Shown here in pieces: positions 22,001 to 31,659 of a stretch of 64,000 nucleotides of DNA (position 1 is its first letter; every line of letters starts with the position of its first letter). The notes beneath the pieces were generated by a model that searched no databases, was not told where the DNA came from, and saw nothing but the letters and a program-made list of their open reading frames with translations. This DNA comes from Symsagittifera roscoffensis. Its lineage: Eukaryota; Xenacoelomorpha; Acoela; Convolutidae. The stretch is taken from contig NC_087063.1 of assembly GCF_963678635.1 (NCBI RefSeq), forward strand, positions 65,648,471 through 65,712,470. Direction: 5' to 3'. The position numbers and the translations under genes are program-made.

Positions 22001-25000
22001 GTGATGGGACTGTTCGTGCGTTTGATGTGAAGAGTGGAGTTCAAAAGCGACTATTCGGAGGACATGCAGGTGCAGTCAATGCAATTGCAGTGAGTCACTC
22101 AATCTGTTTCCATAATGAATTTTTTTGCCCTTTAGTAAAGAGTTTTCGATGAAAATCAATTATGCTTTTTTCAGTTTTACTTCGGATTTTTTGGGGCTTT
22201 AAAAAAGTTGCTTAAACTGTAAAAAAAACATATCTATCTTTTGTTGAAAAATTGGAACGGGAAACCAATAGTGTCGATGCAAAGAAAAAAAATTATATTA
22301 AATTCTTACCGGCAACAGCGTATTTAGGGGGGGGGGGGGGCTGGACGCCCTTTTCCTTAGGAATTCGACCCTGCCGACCCAAAGGGTCCCCTTTGCCCTA
22401 TTTTGAGATATCCATTTTTGGTGACAGACCCTAAAAGTTTTCTAAAGGCGTCTTTGGCGCCAATATATACTAATTTTGAGGGGGGAGCGCGCGCCGAAAA
22501 AACGCAATTTGTTGGTCAAAATTTTCCAAAAATGTCTAAAAACGCCTTTTTTGGCCTGGTTTTTCAAAGCTGCATGCGGCGCAGAAAATTTGGTCAAAAT
22601 GGGGTCTGTATAGTGATTTAGCAGAGCTCACAAAACCAATTTGGTCGACCTAAAAAAAAAACGACAAAATTTTCGAATTTTTTTTTGAAAGTCCGCCCCC
22701 CTCAAGAAAACCATATATCCGCCCCTGCTTACCGGTACACAAACTATTTCTAACTGGCGCATTTGACAAGTTACTTGAAACCTGATCGCTTCCCTAAATC
22801 TAGGCAATTTTTACAGGAAGATGCACTAGGGATTGTTTGGCTGATTGTTTTTACAAAGTTTTGGTCGGTCCAAAAGCAACATTTTCCTAAACATAAAGGG
22901 GGAAATTAGGTTTCAATTAGTTTTGCAGATCTGTCAGATCGAGGCATTTTTTGCCCGGCTAAAAATGCTCTTAAATTTTTATTTTAACGTATTTTTCTCT
23001 TTTTCTCTTCTTTGTTTTCAAAAAAGGGTGAATTTAGAAATGAACCTGTTGCCAACTTAGATATCAATCCGATGCCAAGGGGACAAATACATGATTTTTG
23101 CCATTTAAGCAACCTTTTTTGTCAAGCTTCAATATATTTTTTTCACCGTTGTGACAAAATAATATCTTTTATTTAAAAAAATCAAATAAAATGTTTTTGT
23201 TTTATTTTTGCTTGATTCTTATTAAACTGATATATCGCTCATAATTTGAATATAAATGCGTTTAGTTTGCTATTTATTATTATGTTGAGGACTTGCATTA
23301 AGAGTTTTAGAAGATCTCAGTTTTTCATATCTTCTTTTTATTTCATTTTTCAAGTTTTTTAGTGTTCTATTTTGTCGATTTTTTTATCAAAAGTACTCAA
23401 AAATTGTTTTATATAAGATTTGGGTCACCAAATTACTCTGAAGTTTTTTGATGTCTTATACGCTAATATATTCGTAGAGCTATGTTTCTCCCAAAAGAAA
23501 ACTGAAAATTTTCTTCTTGTTTATTAATATGGGCTTTTTTTCTTTGTTAAATATTTGCGATCTCGTTCTACGAGGAGGCCAAAATGAAGTGATAAAATCA
23601 AGCAAGATTTACCTCATAAAAATTATTACGTCTCATATGGCATAATTCCCAAATGGCATAAAAACCAAAAATTTCTCAAATGGCATAATTCCCAAATGGC
23701 AAAAAAATCAATAACTTCTCAAATGGCATAATTTTCATTCAACAGTTGCATTGAAAAAATCGAGAAAAATTTTTTCGTGAACAATGTGAGAAAATTAGTC
23801 AAGTTGTCAATTCAATTGCTGATTGACATTTTATCTTGAAATTTTTTTATGATTTTTTATCAAAAGCGAAAAGCATAAGCTTGCGGTTATTGATAAACTT
23901 CTTGTGGTCAGTTTTTTCGACAAATTTGTTACTTAACATTTGCTTGGAAGCAATTAATTTCAAATCTTGTTCACATGTTTTCGTTCCTGACAAAATGTTA
24001 GAATTAGAAATTGATAGAAAACGTTTGAATTCCAGTGAAAACTTGAAATTTATGCCATTTGGGAAAAGTTTAATTTTAATGCCATTTGGGAGTTATGCCA
24101 TTTGGGAAGTTGCCATAAAAATTAGGCTTACATTTGCATTTAGGCTTACGAAGTTTTGGAAGCCAACTGAAAACTATTATAGCAGTCACTTAAAATTTAT
24201 GTTTTTTTTGGAATTTATTGTAGTTTTTTGTAGTTTTGCTTCAAAATGCGTGTATTTTGGGTCTCATTTGAATTCAAGATTCGTTGAAAATGGAGCACGG
24301 CTCACGTATTATTTTTTTCCTCTGTTCGTGGGAACTGGGCTATATCTGCTCATGTTTTAGAGCGTTTGAGTTTGCTGAATTATTTTTTTCAAGGACTTGG
24401 GAGTGTTTTTTTCCCTAATATTAGTTGATACTTTTCATTTTTTTTTCTGAATCCCAAGTATTGTGAAGCTCCGTTGGCTTGAAGCTTGCGCCTTTGATGA
24501 AAACGCATTGAAATATCTGCTTGATGTTGTGTGTTTGTGTGAATTAGATTTTGCCGAACGGGAGGATCTTCAGTGGCTCGAATGATGGCTGCCTCATCAT
24601 CTGGGACTCCATCGGAATCAAGTCCGACCAAGCACTCCGAGAGGATAGGAAGAACAAACTGAACAGCAAGGTTCAATTAAAAAACAAAAATGCCAACTAC
24701 ACCACATTAAACATTCGCCAAAAATATAGTTTACCGAAAAATGGCCATACACGATTTTTAAAAAGCTCGCGTAAAATTGAAAACGTTAACAGAAAAAATT
24801 TCCAAACTTTTGATTTCTTCTTGGTTCTACTTTTTAATTTGACCACTTCAAGCGTTTTGACGAGCTCATTGTTTTTTTCTAAAATAAAAATTAATCACTA
24901 GTTGTTTGGCAGAATGAAAATGAGCCTGGAAGCAGCAAGGAGAACAGTCCATTGGACGGAAGTGCAAACAGCCGAATGGGCGGAAAGGCATCTCCAGATG

Positions 25001-25200
25001 TTGCAATAGACATTGACAGCAGAGCCAGCAGTCAACAAAGGACACCTCTTGGTTCCCAGCCACCCCCACAGCAGAGACCAAAGGGGGGATCCCCTGTGGC
25101 ACCTATTGGGTACATTCCGCCAGAAAAACAGTCGGGTAAAAAGCCAGCGGCTGGGTCGAAAAGTATCCCAATGGCTGATTTGGACGACGAGTTTGATTGA
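6889..25200 (+). CDS. WDR86: WDR86-like WD40-repeat protein, 3' part of gene (six exons)
   Basis: Six exons join in frame: 6889-7037, 7388-7608, 21469-21604, 21986-22089, 24548-24670, 24913-25200, giving about 340 codons to the TGA at 25198-25200. They encode the end of one WD40 blade, about five further repeats and a 136-residue Ser/Pro/Gly-rich tail ending in DLDDEFD. Repeat order and spacing, including a longer loop before the second repeat (acidic here), run parallel to vertebrate WDR86 as I remember it; the low-complexity tail is not in the human protein. WD40 propellers are interaction scaffolds and no enzymatic residues are expected. Earlier exons lie left of 6889, probably outside the window. 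Junction phases are 1, 0, 1, 0 and 0. The second visible intron (7609-21468) starts with GC instead of GT. Other WD40 families are possible, but the colinearity makes WDR86 the best guess. Confidence 0.72.
7388..7608 (+). CDS. WDR86: WDR86-like exon b
   Basis: After TTTTCAG it completes the Gly codon and encodes two blades with SSDGCAKLW, FAGHESAVVCL and GSLDNTVRSW. It ends ATTAAG before GCAAGT, the usual sequence of a GC-AG donor. Only this junction keeps frame with exon c at 21469. Confidence 0.8.
8230..8660 (+). repeat. SINE-like element with tRNA-type head and (TAA)n-type tail
   Basis: The B box GGGTTCGATTC is at 8282-8292, with an A-box-like TGTAGTCAATTG before it. Downstream, the palindromic CTGCGATTCGCAG (8535-8547) is the same 3' motif as in the SINE at 40893-41232. 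A simple AT-rich tail with CATAATAACAATAATCAT follows at 8600-8655. The body is diverged and the borders are approximate. Confidence 0.45.
9865..10437 (+). pseudogene. Ty3/gypsy gag fragment
   Basis: About 190 codons ending in TGA. There is no good ATG at the start (TTG at 9865), so the 5' end is truncated. The pattern GAAQKWF, then EF...MF, then RLPNE...LA.RIETLVRKAY is typical of the Ty3/gypsy capsid region (retrotransposon Gag family). No zinc knuckle follows; the reading goes straight into the 3' noncoding DNA and LTR seen at 5.48-6.09 kb. The copy has therefore lost the rest of gag, pol and the envelope-like genes by internal deletion. It gives the only visible gag type for the element at 1-6094. 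Confidence 0.7.
10555..11047 (+). repeat. LTR, copy 2
   Basis: 493 bp, aligning end to end with 5602-6094 with scattered substitutions. The AATAAA of copy 1 reads AACAAA here, so the polyadenylation signal is probably lost. Confidence 0.75.
11111..11513. repeat. Relic of the 414 bp MITE family
   Basis: It shares TTTCAACCAATCAAAATC near the left end and CCGACCCTCCATCATGAGG near the right end with the better copy at 42632-43045. The left terminus is decayed. Confidence 0.45.
12138..13206. mobile_element. Foldback MITE with TA target duplication
   Basis: The ends are CCCGGGATGACC and GGTCAACCCGGG, each flanked by TA (12136-12137, 13207-13208). The interior has many copies, in both orientations, of a unit like CTAGTCATACAATTTCCATA. 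There is no coding capacity. It is probably a Tc1/mariner-type non-autonomous element lying in the large WDR86-like intron. Confidence 0.75.
13689..14829. mobile_element. Foldback element with a 22 bp minisatellite core
   Basis: Long imperfect inverted ends (about 150-170 bp) begin AAAAAAGCATTGATTCTG at 13689 and mirror the end at 14829. Between them lies a tandem array. The left arm carries a small insertion (AAACTCATTGATA-like) absent from the right arm. No ORF and no clear target duplication were found. Confidence 0.8.
13855..14700 (+). repeat. 22 bp minisatellite array
   Basis: About 38 units of roughly GTTCGACTCATGATTCGACC plus CT. Units differ by point changes (TTTGA, TCATTA, AATCGA) and rare indels. 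There is no unique spacer sequence between units. The unit contains two GATTCGA/GTTCGA-like half-sites also present in the arms of the host element, so the array probably grew from the arm sequence. Confidence 0.85.
14991..15515 (+). repeat. Family A dispersed repeat, left-part copy
   Basis: It begins AAGACTGCTCGTATCAGTGC and aligns with 46440-46935 over nearly its whole length, and with the left part of 43153-44220. Shared blocks include AAGCTTCCTTC, GCGCTAAA, CAAATTGGCCAAAATGGCAA and GAGCACAAATATTCCGTTAC. The right end of the full element is missing. Confidence 0.65.
15516..18218. other. Intron sequence without recognised genes
   Basis: AT-rich intron of the WDR86-like gene. I see no exon-like frame. 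The part near 17.8-18.04 kb resembles 9.60-9.80 kb in inverted orientation (shared AAAACGCGTTTTTCTCAAATT-type block and ends like TTTAAATCAG), so it is probably a decayed copy of that inverted-repeat element. Confidence 0.4.
18500..18740 (-). pseudogene. Tc1-like transposase C-terminal fragment (minus copy)
   Basis: The minus-strand translation gives PDLNPIEGLWHHLKRRLE and an EWIGIPL block broken by a stop. This is the region around the third catalytic acidic residue of Tc1 transposases (E in NPIE). Confidence 0.7.
18923..19156 (+). pseudogene. Tc1-like transposase C-terminal fragment (plus copy)
   Basis: 77 open codons with DWPAQLPDLNPIKHLWHNLK, the hallmark around the last catalytic residue of Tc1 transposases. 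The usual Glu after NPI is Lys here, so the catalytic residue is lost. The N-terminal DNA-binding and core parts are absent. Confidence 0.8.
19608..19613 (-). promoter_or_regulatory. Candidate polyadenylation signal of the nested gene
   Basis: TTTATT on the plus strand is AATAAA on the minus strand, about 48 nt after the stop codon of the nested ORF. Confidence 0.4.
19661..20617 (-). CDS. LAMP/Ac45-like type I membrane glycoprotein, intronless, nested
   Basis: 318 codons from ATG at 20617 with no breaks. The N-terminal hydrophobic stretch (about residues 11-22) fits a signal peptide. The luminal part has several N-glycosylation sites (NSS, NAS, NLT, NST, NIT, NFS, NDT, NSS). Near the membrane there is VPLGYSLSCKHFNIT, then DTTLQAF, then FSFPIKCPSD, the Cys-containing order of the LAMP domain shared by lysosomal LAMPs and V-ATPase accessory protein Ac45 (ATP6AP1). 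One transmembrane helix (about residues 248-270) is followed by a basic tail of about 50 residues, longer than in LAMPs and without a clear GY lysosomal motif. The gene lies antisense inside the 13.9 kb WDR86-like intron and has no intron itself, so a retrocopy is possible. The family call rests on pattern memory only. Confidence 0.6.
   Translation of the reverse strand: MICYTTTIHNFFYTWAFLIILNPFPSFTLSENGGGNRKWVFGLANYNSSYEESFPPRKTWLLYQETAISSRCFQLNASEIKMTLKSLEKDIEFTIDNSDDKNLTDPEKSFCDYRKSVIAVLAANSTLVPFEMPQYEITVTLEFQIVQELEKLVKVVYGMNITIEISNTEENFSETFSNDTFDYQVPLGYSLSCKHFNITGLKNRNSSSEYDSIDISMKDTTLQAFIFTGESQKFSFPIKCPSDANRYWFAMPIIYTILAVFMPFVFIIRAVKSVRRERYERKLELNKDLYALRTGCLNAMRKWLATLRAKVTRRRFNT
21469..21604 (+). 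CDS. WDR86: WDR86-like exon c
   Basis: The acceptor is TTTTACAG. The exon starts in phase 0 with VLNKLLFTASSDGTARSW and ends SNG-Ile in phase 1 before donor GTTTGT at 21605. With exon d this gives an Ile-Tyr-Thr junction that keeps the blade spacing. Confidence 0.75.
21986..22089 (+). CDS. WDR86: WDR86-like exon d
   Basis: After GTTTAG it encodes YTGGGDGTVRAFDVKSG and GGHAGAVNAIA, ending before a consensus GTGAGT donor at 22090. Phe replaces the usual Trp in the blade (RAFD), as I recall for WDR86. Confidence 0.8.
22313..22727. mobile_element. hAT-type MITE with 8 bp target duplication
   Basis: 415 bp with the identical 8-mer CTTACCGG on each side (22305-22312 and 22728-22735). The right end read inward is CAGGGGCGGATATATGG and the left end CAACAGCGTATTTAGG plus a G run, the CAGGGGCGGAT-type terminus common in hAT elements. 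It is richer in G/C than its surroundings and has no transposase. It lies in a WDR86-like intron. Confidence 0.85.
23633..24117. mobile_element. Foldback repeat built on ATGGCATAATTCCCAAATGG
   Basis: Several copies of the unit lie in one orientation at 23633-23735 and in the inverse orientation (GCCATTTGGGAATTAT-like) at 24050-24117, with unrelated AT-rich DNA between. It is a non-autonomous inverted-repeat element; target duplication not identified. Confidence 0.6.
24548..24670 (+). CDS. WDR86: WDR86-like exon e
   Basis: The acceptor is GTGTGAATTAG. The exon encodes the last blade, ILPNGRIFSGSNDGCLIIWD, then a charged linker (SDQALREDRKNKL). It is 41 codons in phase 0 on both sides. The donor is GTTCAA, a weak match. 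Confidence 0.78.
24913..25200 (+). CDS. WDR86: WDR86-like terminal exon (low-complexity tail)
   Basis: After TTTGGCAG the frame continues with NENEPGSSKENSPLDG, a Ser/Gly/Gln/Pro-rich stretch with a PPPQQRPKGG segment, and ends MADLDDEFD then TGA. No WD repeat is present. The tail looks disordered. Confidence 0.75.
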   Translation, partial: NENEPGSSKENSPLDGSANSRMGGKASPDVAIDIDSRASSQQRTPLGSQPPPQQRPKGGSPVAPIGYIPPEKQSGKKPAAGSKSIPMADLDDEFD

Positions 25201-25618
25201 AAAGTGTAGTCTAGGAGCCGCTATAATTTACCCCGTTTACATATCGCCATAACTGTATAATGAATTATTTTGAACAAAATTGATTCAGTAAAATTGAAAT
25301 TATCAGTGAAGTTCAACATAATACTTAACTGTAACTTTTCCTTTGCAATAATTCGGAGCAGTTTATTAGATCTGATTTGTTGACGCTGCATTCAAAATGT
25401 GAAGTTTGCATGATGTAAATTAAATTTTGGACTAAATTTTTTTTTCATACTGTTTTATCTCGCATAAAAGGCAAGCCGACTTTTTTTGCGACGCTAGAAA
25501 CTACTGACATGAAATATTTACAGTCATTTCGAATATATTGATATCGGATCTTTTGATTTGAATCTTTGATTGCTTTTTACAATACATGACGAGAGGATTA
25601 AAATTTCATTTTGAGCAT
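25201..25618. other. 3' flank of the WDR86-like gene
   Basis: No ORF. ATTAAA at 25419-25424 is the best candidate polyadenylation signal, about 220 nt after the stop. The minus-strand ORF at 25619-25915 converges on this stretch. Confidence 0.35.
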
Positions 25619-25915
25619 TCAATCATTGGCGTGAGCTTTCGGAATGGTCATTCTCGGGAGAAAGTCTTTTTGTCTCGTCAGTCTGGAAGAAACTCCGGCT
25701 CTTTTGCCATCCCTCTTTCCAAAACAGTCAGTACAATCCAGTAAGCTTGCCTCAACATAGCGCATATGCAATAAAGTTTCAAGACTTGAATCCAAATCGG
25801 TCATCGACGTCCTTCCAGGGTCGAGAATCTTTTCGAAAGAATAGCTTTTCGACACGTTTGAAAAGCAGATTAAAATGTGGAAACAGCTGAAAAGGTAGAA
25901 CACTAATTGTGCCAT
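25619..25915 (-). CDS. Possible small secreted protein or peptide precursor
   Basis: 98 codons from ATG at 25915. Residues 1 to about 25 (MAQLVFYLFSCFHILICFSN) make a good signal peptide. The rest is short and hydrophilic, with a Gly-Lys-Arg site after CTDCF and a second GKR four residues later, the kind of site used for prohormone cleavage and C-terminal amidation. No known hormone is recognised, and two Cys two residues apart do not match vasopressin or urotensin rings. CTCCAG directly before the ATG could be a splice acceptor, so the ORF may be one exon of a longer gene. A chance ORF cannot be excluded. Confidence 0.35.
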   Translation of the reverse strand: MAQLVFYLFSCFHILICFSNVSKSYSFEKILDPGRTSMTDLDSSLETLLHMRYVEASLLDCTDCFGKRDGKRAGVSSRLTRQKDFLPRMTIPKAHAND

Positions 25916-27187
25916 CTGGAGCAGAATAACTTGTCTAACCTGAACAAAATATCATGAAGCAAAAGAAGTCAGTTTTTTCTACTTAAGTAACACCCCATAT
26001 TTTGATCATCTTTTTTATTGGAATTTGCAGATAACTGTCAATCCCCCCAGAGGGGGAGGAGAGGGGAGGGGGAGGATAGTGAGGGCAGGGTAAAAGCAGC
26101 AATTATTTGTAGCTGCGCAATTAAGTCACGGAATGTTTCATTTTTTCGAATCACTTTTGAAAATCTGAATCACATTCTTTTCGCGGACCAATTGTTGGTC
26201 AACTCAGCTACTTTATCTCGAACATTCTCACCAAAATTTTGCCACAAGACTTTTTCATTCGTCATTTGTAGTAATGACACTTCACTGACTAGGAAAGAAT
26301 TCAAATTTGAAATTTAGTTTTGTGTTTTTATCAAATTGAGTTGACTTTAGACAGATAATGATGAAAAACAACTTGCTTGAAAATTTACGCAAAAATTACG
26401 CTCAAACTACTAGTTTAATTTCTGACAAACCCATAACAAAGTGAGGCTTTTACGTAGCTCAAAGCTCAAAAAGAGTATACTCTTCTCAATTTTACATAAA
26501 TCAAATTATTTTCGTTCTATAGCCAAAACACGCCGAAAGGATTATAAAATTTACCAGTTTTTTAAAATTATTTTAATTTATTTCTCAACGTTTGCTTAAA
26601 ACTTTGGAGACTTTATACGTCTTATGTTTCGTTGGGTTGCATAAGAGGCTCATTTTGATATCGATTTTTTAGCAATTGAATTGGGTAACTTCAGCTCACT
26701 TTTTGATTGACTAAAAGAAGCCCAGAAAGGATCCGTTATTTGAGTGAAATTTTAGGATCGGAAATTTGCTAAGCAATAGCATCAATTATCAAAAATTTAA
26801 GCGTATATCTTAAGTAGTTGAAGAGAAAACGAAGAGATTTTAAATCTTGTTCCAAATCACGACTAATGAGGCTTTAATCTGATGCCATATTTGACTCCCC
26901 TACACATTTTCTTTGAAAAAGTAACAGTCGGCATAACGAAATTATACTCTACGTCACATACCTTCTTCAAAACTGGCGTCGCAAACATGTTTGGTCGAAA
27001 CCATAATTTTTCAATTTGCACAACAAGCTGAGGAAAAAAATTACGAAAAAAGACAATTATACAACATTACAGCTGTGATGTTAATTAAGCCTTTAAATAA
27101 TGTGAAACATTTTTTTGCAACTTTATAAATTGTTAAATTGTTATTGGAAAAACAAACTGAATAATTATTACAAATTGTAACAAATTT

Positions 27188-27316
27188 GTGTATCTACAAA
27201 AATTTGAATTTAGTGAAGTAGCATTTTTTTATAGAGAAAATGACCAGGACTACTGACCTGGTCGTTTTCTCTATAAAAAATGCTACTTCATTAAATTCAA
27301 ATTTTTGTAGATACAC
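27188..27316. repeat. Snap-back palindrome with 60 nt arms
   Basis: Arms 27188-27248 and 27257-27316 pair almost perfectly around an 8 nt loop ACTACTGA, beginning GTGTATCTACAAAAATTTG. A partial third copy (GAATTTAATGAAGTAGC) follows near 27350. No ORF. It is probably a small foldback element or a recent inverted duplication. Confidence 0.8.
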
Positions 27317-27379
27317 GTCAAAATCAACAATAAAACACTCAGGTATTTTGAATTTAATGAAGTAGCTACTTCCTTGTAT

Positions 27380-30020
27380 GGCATTCTTGGTGACTCATAC
27401 TGTTTTCTTCTATTCTCTTAATCTCAAAGAATTATTTTTTTTCCCTTTCATCAGATCAGTTTGCTCTTCTATTCAAAAACCTAAACAAGAGAACACGCTA
27501 GTCCAAATTATTTTGAATTTACATAAAAATTCAGCTTCAGTTGAGAGTTTTGCTCGGTCCCAAAAAATCTGCAAGGAGAAAATTAAAGACAATTGAATTG
27601 GGACAAAAGGAAAAGCAGAAGTAATTTTATCTGAGTGAGAAAGAAGATGAAGCAATCTCATTAATAAGAACTGCTGTTATTCATAATGCTGAAAACATTT
27701 GACTTGTTCTCATACTGAAACCCATGTTGACCATTCTGGTAAATAGTCAAGAATAGATCAGCAAATTGCCACTTGTAATAAAGTGTGTAACCTAAAAAAA
27801 TTAATATATAAAACAAGTTCGTGTCACAATCAAAATGTACAGCATCAGTAAACTACCCTAGATTTGGATTCGTCTTTTCACTTAAAAGGAGAACGAAGCT
27901 TTGGAAAAGTTTGTTTTTGTCAACTAAACTTTGAGCGTTTTCAAAGAAATGTCCCAATCTTGAATAGACTTTATGTTTGCTTACAACTGTAATATCCAAT
28001 AAAAATTATGTTATGCGGCAATTTTTATGTTTTATAATTAAGTTGCTGTTTATTCAGAACCACTTTTTTTGAAGTGTACTGAAAACTACAGAAAAATTTA
28101 GAAAAAAAACAACCAATAAAACTGAAACTCAGCACTTGACAGTTGAATTCATATATTAAACGAATTTCCAGTATTTAGTGAAAAAATTAATGTTATGGCT
28201 CTGAATTGTTTGCGTTATTCTAATGATATCACTGCAAAACTTGAAAACCTGTTCTTGATTACGCTTTTTTAACAGAATCACAGATTCACTTTTCCTTGAA
28301 AATTTTTCTCATCTCTGTCGTCTTGAAAACAAGATATGTTCAGCTTTGTTCGAAATTTTTGCTGATTTTGGCTGTAAATTAGTGCCAACGAATAATCTTA
28401 GTTTTCTTTTTGTTGTTTTTAGGTTTTTTTATTACGTCTTTTTTTGAACTAAACAGTTTCAACTTAATAATTTCAACATGTTAACTATTAACAGATTAGT
28501 TTTAACACTTAATTCCTAACTACCTCAAATTGAGTCGTTTCAAAGACAATTGTTTTGGTCCAGGTGCCTCAGGTGTTGTATGTTTGACTCGAGTTTCAGA
28601 ATCTTTTGATGGTAAAAACTTTCGATGACAACAGTTTTTTGGCTTAACGGGCGTCTGTCCAGGCATTTTCCACCTAGTTATTTCTTTTTTAGGTTCAAAT
28701 TAATTCTTATTTAGCAATTACCATTGTGTTGTTTAGAAGGGCTCGCCCCAAAATAAATTTCAGTCGAAATAAATTTACTAGACCTCTAGCCTTCATCACC
28801 CCTCAACCTAAGTACCTGCAAAAATCTCATTTGTTTACAAGCGTGATATTAGCTAATAAAGTTTACAAAACGTAAAACGAAAGAAAACTCGGAAAAAATT
28901 CTTCGAATAGGTGATTTCATCTCCTAGATTTAAAAACGTATTCTGGAGAAAATGGAAATTTCAAATGTTTTTTATTTTAAGAACAATTTTTATGATTTAT
29001 TAGCTATCTTTTGCAAAATTATACTTCTAATTAGATCTCAGTTATCCAAAAAATAGAGGATTTGAAACTTTTCAAGCACAAAGCAGATGTCTTCAAAAGA
29101 TTTAAAATGAAACTACAAAAATGAAAGGCTAAAAACCAAACAAAATAGCAAAAACTTTTTCCCATAATAACTGATTTTTTTATTTGCAATGTTTACAAGG
29201 GCTGCAACGATCAGTGTTGGTTCCGCATCTACCGATTACTCTTTTTCATGTTTTTATCACTTTTTATTTTTGAAGGTAGCAAAGAGTAATATGAGCTTTT
29301 TGATTTGAAAAAGGAAACTCTGGGCAATTGAATTGAACTAGAAAAAAACTGCAAAAAAAGGTCAATAATGTCTAAGTGAACGCTGTAATTGTAAATAAGT
29401 TGAGTGGAGATGTCAGCCTCACACTTCTTTTTGTTTATTTCAAAATTAACTCATTCTAATTGGCCGATGACGAGAAGCTATGCACCAAATTCTAGTTTTT
29501 TTGAGCTATAACTGATGCGGATCGACTTCAAAAAATTCATATCGTAATCTAACACAACTATTTGCTGGTCTAATAATCTTCTGATGTTTTCGAAATTAGA
29601 CTTGCTTCTGTTAGGCTGCATAACACCTGAAAGCTTGACCAATTCTCCTTACTTTATTAATTTTTAGTGATAAAAAACTGATATAATGATTATTTCGATG
29701 TTTGCAATTAAAGCTACTAAACTTAGAAAAGTCTTTGAGATTTTCAAAAAATGGGCTATTAAAAACGTTAGAAAACTTCAAAATGTTTAACCGTCATTTC
29801 AAATTCCACCTGACCAGCTGCAAACTTGCAAAAACCTTAATTGACAAAAAAGAACTAAAAGCTAAAAAACATTTAAGCGGAAAAATGAAAAGAAAAAGAT
29901 TTAAATAGTTTCGTTTGAAATTTATTTTTCGCCAGGTTGTCCTATGCAATTTTATACAACTAAAATTTTTGATTTAGTTTGAAAAAAAAATTTATGATGT
30001 GAAATATACGGATTACAAAA
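27380..30020. other. Intergenic DNA with diverged dispersed repeats
   Basis: No supported gene. The parts near 28.77-28.96 kb and 29.56-29.65 kb resemble 38.25-38.40 kb and 37.85-37.95 kb respectively (shared TTTGCTGGTCTAATAATCTT and CATCACCCCTC...ACCTGCAAA blocks). They are therefore pieces of one or two old dispersed repeats; no termini recognised. Confidence 0.4.
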
Positions 30021-30233
30021 TGATAAAATGTTCCTTTGTTATAGCTAATTCTACTTATGTACAGATAAAAACGTGTTTAAAAGTGAAAAAATCTAAAAAT
30101 TAGAACACAAAAAAGTGAGCAGAGCATTCTCTCCGCCGGAGAGAATGAGCATATCAAGGTCAAAAATAAGTAACCAGTTATGGTCATTTAAAGATTAATT
30201 AATAACCAGAATAAACTAGTGCGATTCACGACA
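30021..30233 (-). repeat. 3' LTR of the 30-36 kb element
   Basis: Minus-strand sense: begins TGTCGTGAATCGCACTAG and ends CATTTTATCA. It is colinear with 36219-36434 with modest divergence. A CTCTCCGCCGGAGAG palindrome lies near 30129-30143. Confidence 0.88.
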
Positions 30234-31659
30234 TTCCCCTTAGTGGGAAAAAAATTAAACTTTATTAGGATGACATTAGTTAGTAAAAAAGGTAACTGAC
30301 CCTTTTCTCCCCCTGAAGGAAGCTAGCGAAAATGAAAAGTAAGCACCGACCAATACCACAGTAAAATTTATGCTCCGACGGAGTGACTGATTTGTATAAG
30401 CGGCAGTTAAACTATGACTTAAAATCTAATAGCGCTAGAAGACTTAAGAGAATTTAAAAAAGCACTGAGAATGTCCTTTGAGATAATATAAGAAAAAAGT
30501 CTGAGTTTCAGTTTTTAGGTTTGTTGCCTTCCATAAAGTTTTCTAGCTCTGCTTTAAAGATTTCGCTATCATAGTTTATGAAATAATCGAAGCCATTCAC
30601 GGCATCTCTTAGTGACTGATCATTAGAGGACAGAGATAGTGGGTCAGATAAAGAAAAATTTGGTGAGCAAACTGTATTTTCTGCCGATTGAATGCTGAAA
30701 ATTGGGGTTGGTTTGTCCGAAGGATTTTCACTGATGTTGCCAGAAGTGAAGCCAGATCGGTCGTTGTCGTCAAGGGAGATCGGACTTCGTGCGGAGCCAG
30801 ATTTGTAGTCGGTTTTAACTATAATACTTATGTAAAACCTTTTACCATAGAAATGGGGAGGTCCAGCGTTTCGACTCGAACGTCTTTATTTAAAATTGTT
30901 ATCAGTTATAGTGGTTTCCTCTGGCTGGGTTTCTTGAAAAGTAGCGTTGTCGTCTGAGGAATCGATGATTTCGAAAATCGGAAAGTCGACCGATTTGTCC
31001 CCCCCCCCCCAAATTAGTGGTACTTTGTCCTGCGGGGATTATGCTGATTGGGCAATCCAACGGATCTGTCATTTGAGGCTGGTCATCTAACATCTCAGAT
31101 TTTATGTTAACTTGAGATGTTTGAGTATTTAAAGGGATCATGAGATGTAAAGTTATCCGAGATGAGGCGTTCTCTAATCACATCCCTGCAGGGAAAACCG
31201 CCCGCGATCCATTCCCAATCGCTAATGTCGGATGTATCCGACCGAATGAACATAGATTCGTCACCTGCTAAATATCCCGCATTGGAAGTCGAGGCCTTGT
31301 TTCGAGTTGGTCTGTTCTTGGTCGCTTTGTCGGATTGCTTGGATACTCTTGTCCTAGTATTATTGTCCGACGTCGCTGATGCCGTCTGTTGTCTAGTCGT
31401 TGGGCCTATTTTTCTTGTCTGTGAGGGTTTCGGTTTTGAAGTCTTTCTTTAGTCTACTTGAAAATCAGAGATAGGAAATGATGGGAAAGAGATGTTTCTT
31501 TTAAAAGAACGGATAGAGGATGAGTTAGATTTCGGAAAAGCAATGTCAGATTTTCTTATGTTTTTTCCATTGGATAATTCTACCGTAGATTTGGATGCAT
31601 TTATAATTTTCTGGTTGAGTGGTTTGTAGAAAAGATTTCCGTTTATACTTCCGTTGGTC

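Noticed and set aside
23836-24360. 174-codon plus-strand ORF rich in Phe and Leu
   Set aside because: It overlaps the foldback repeat at 23633-24117 and lies in an intron. The hydrophobic look follows from T-rich DNA.
30688-31452. Plus-strand ORFs of 89-96 codons
   Set aside because: They are antisense to the pol end of the minus-strand retroelement and show no domain.
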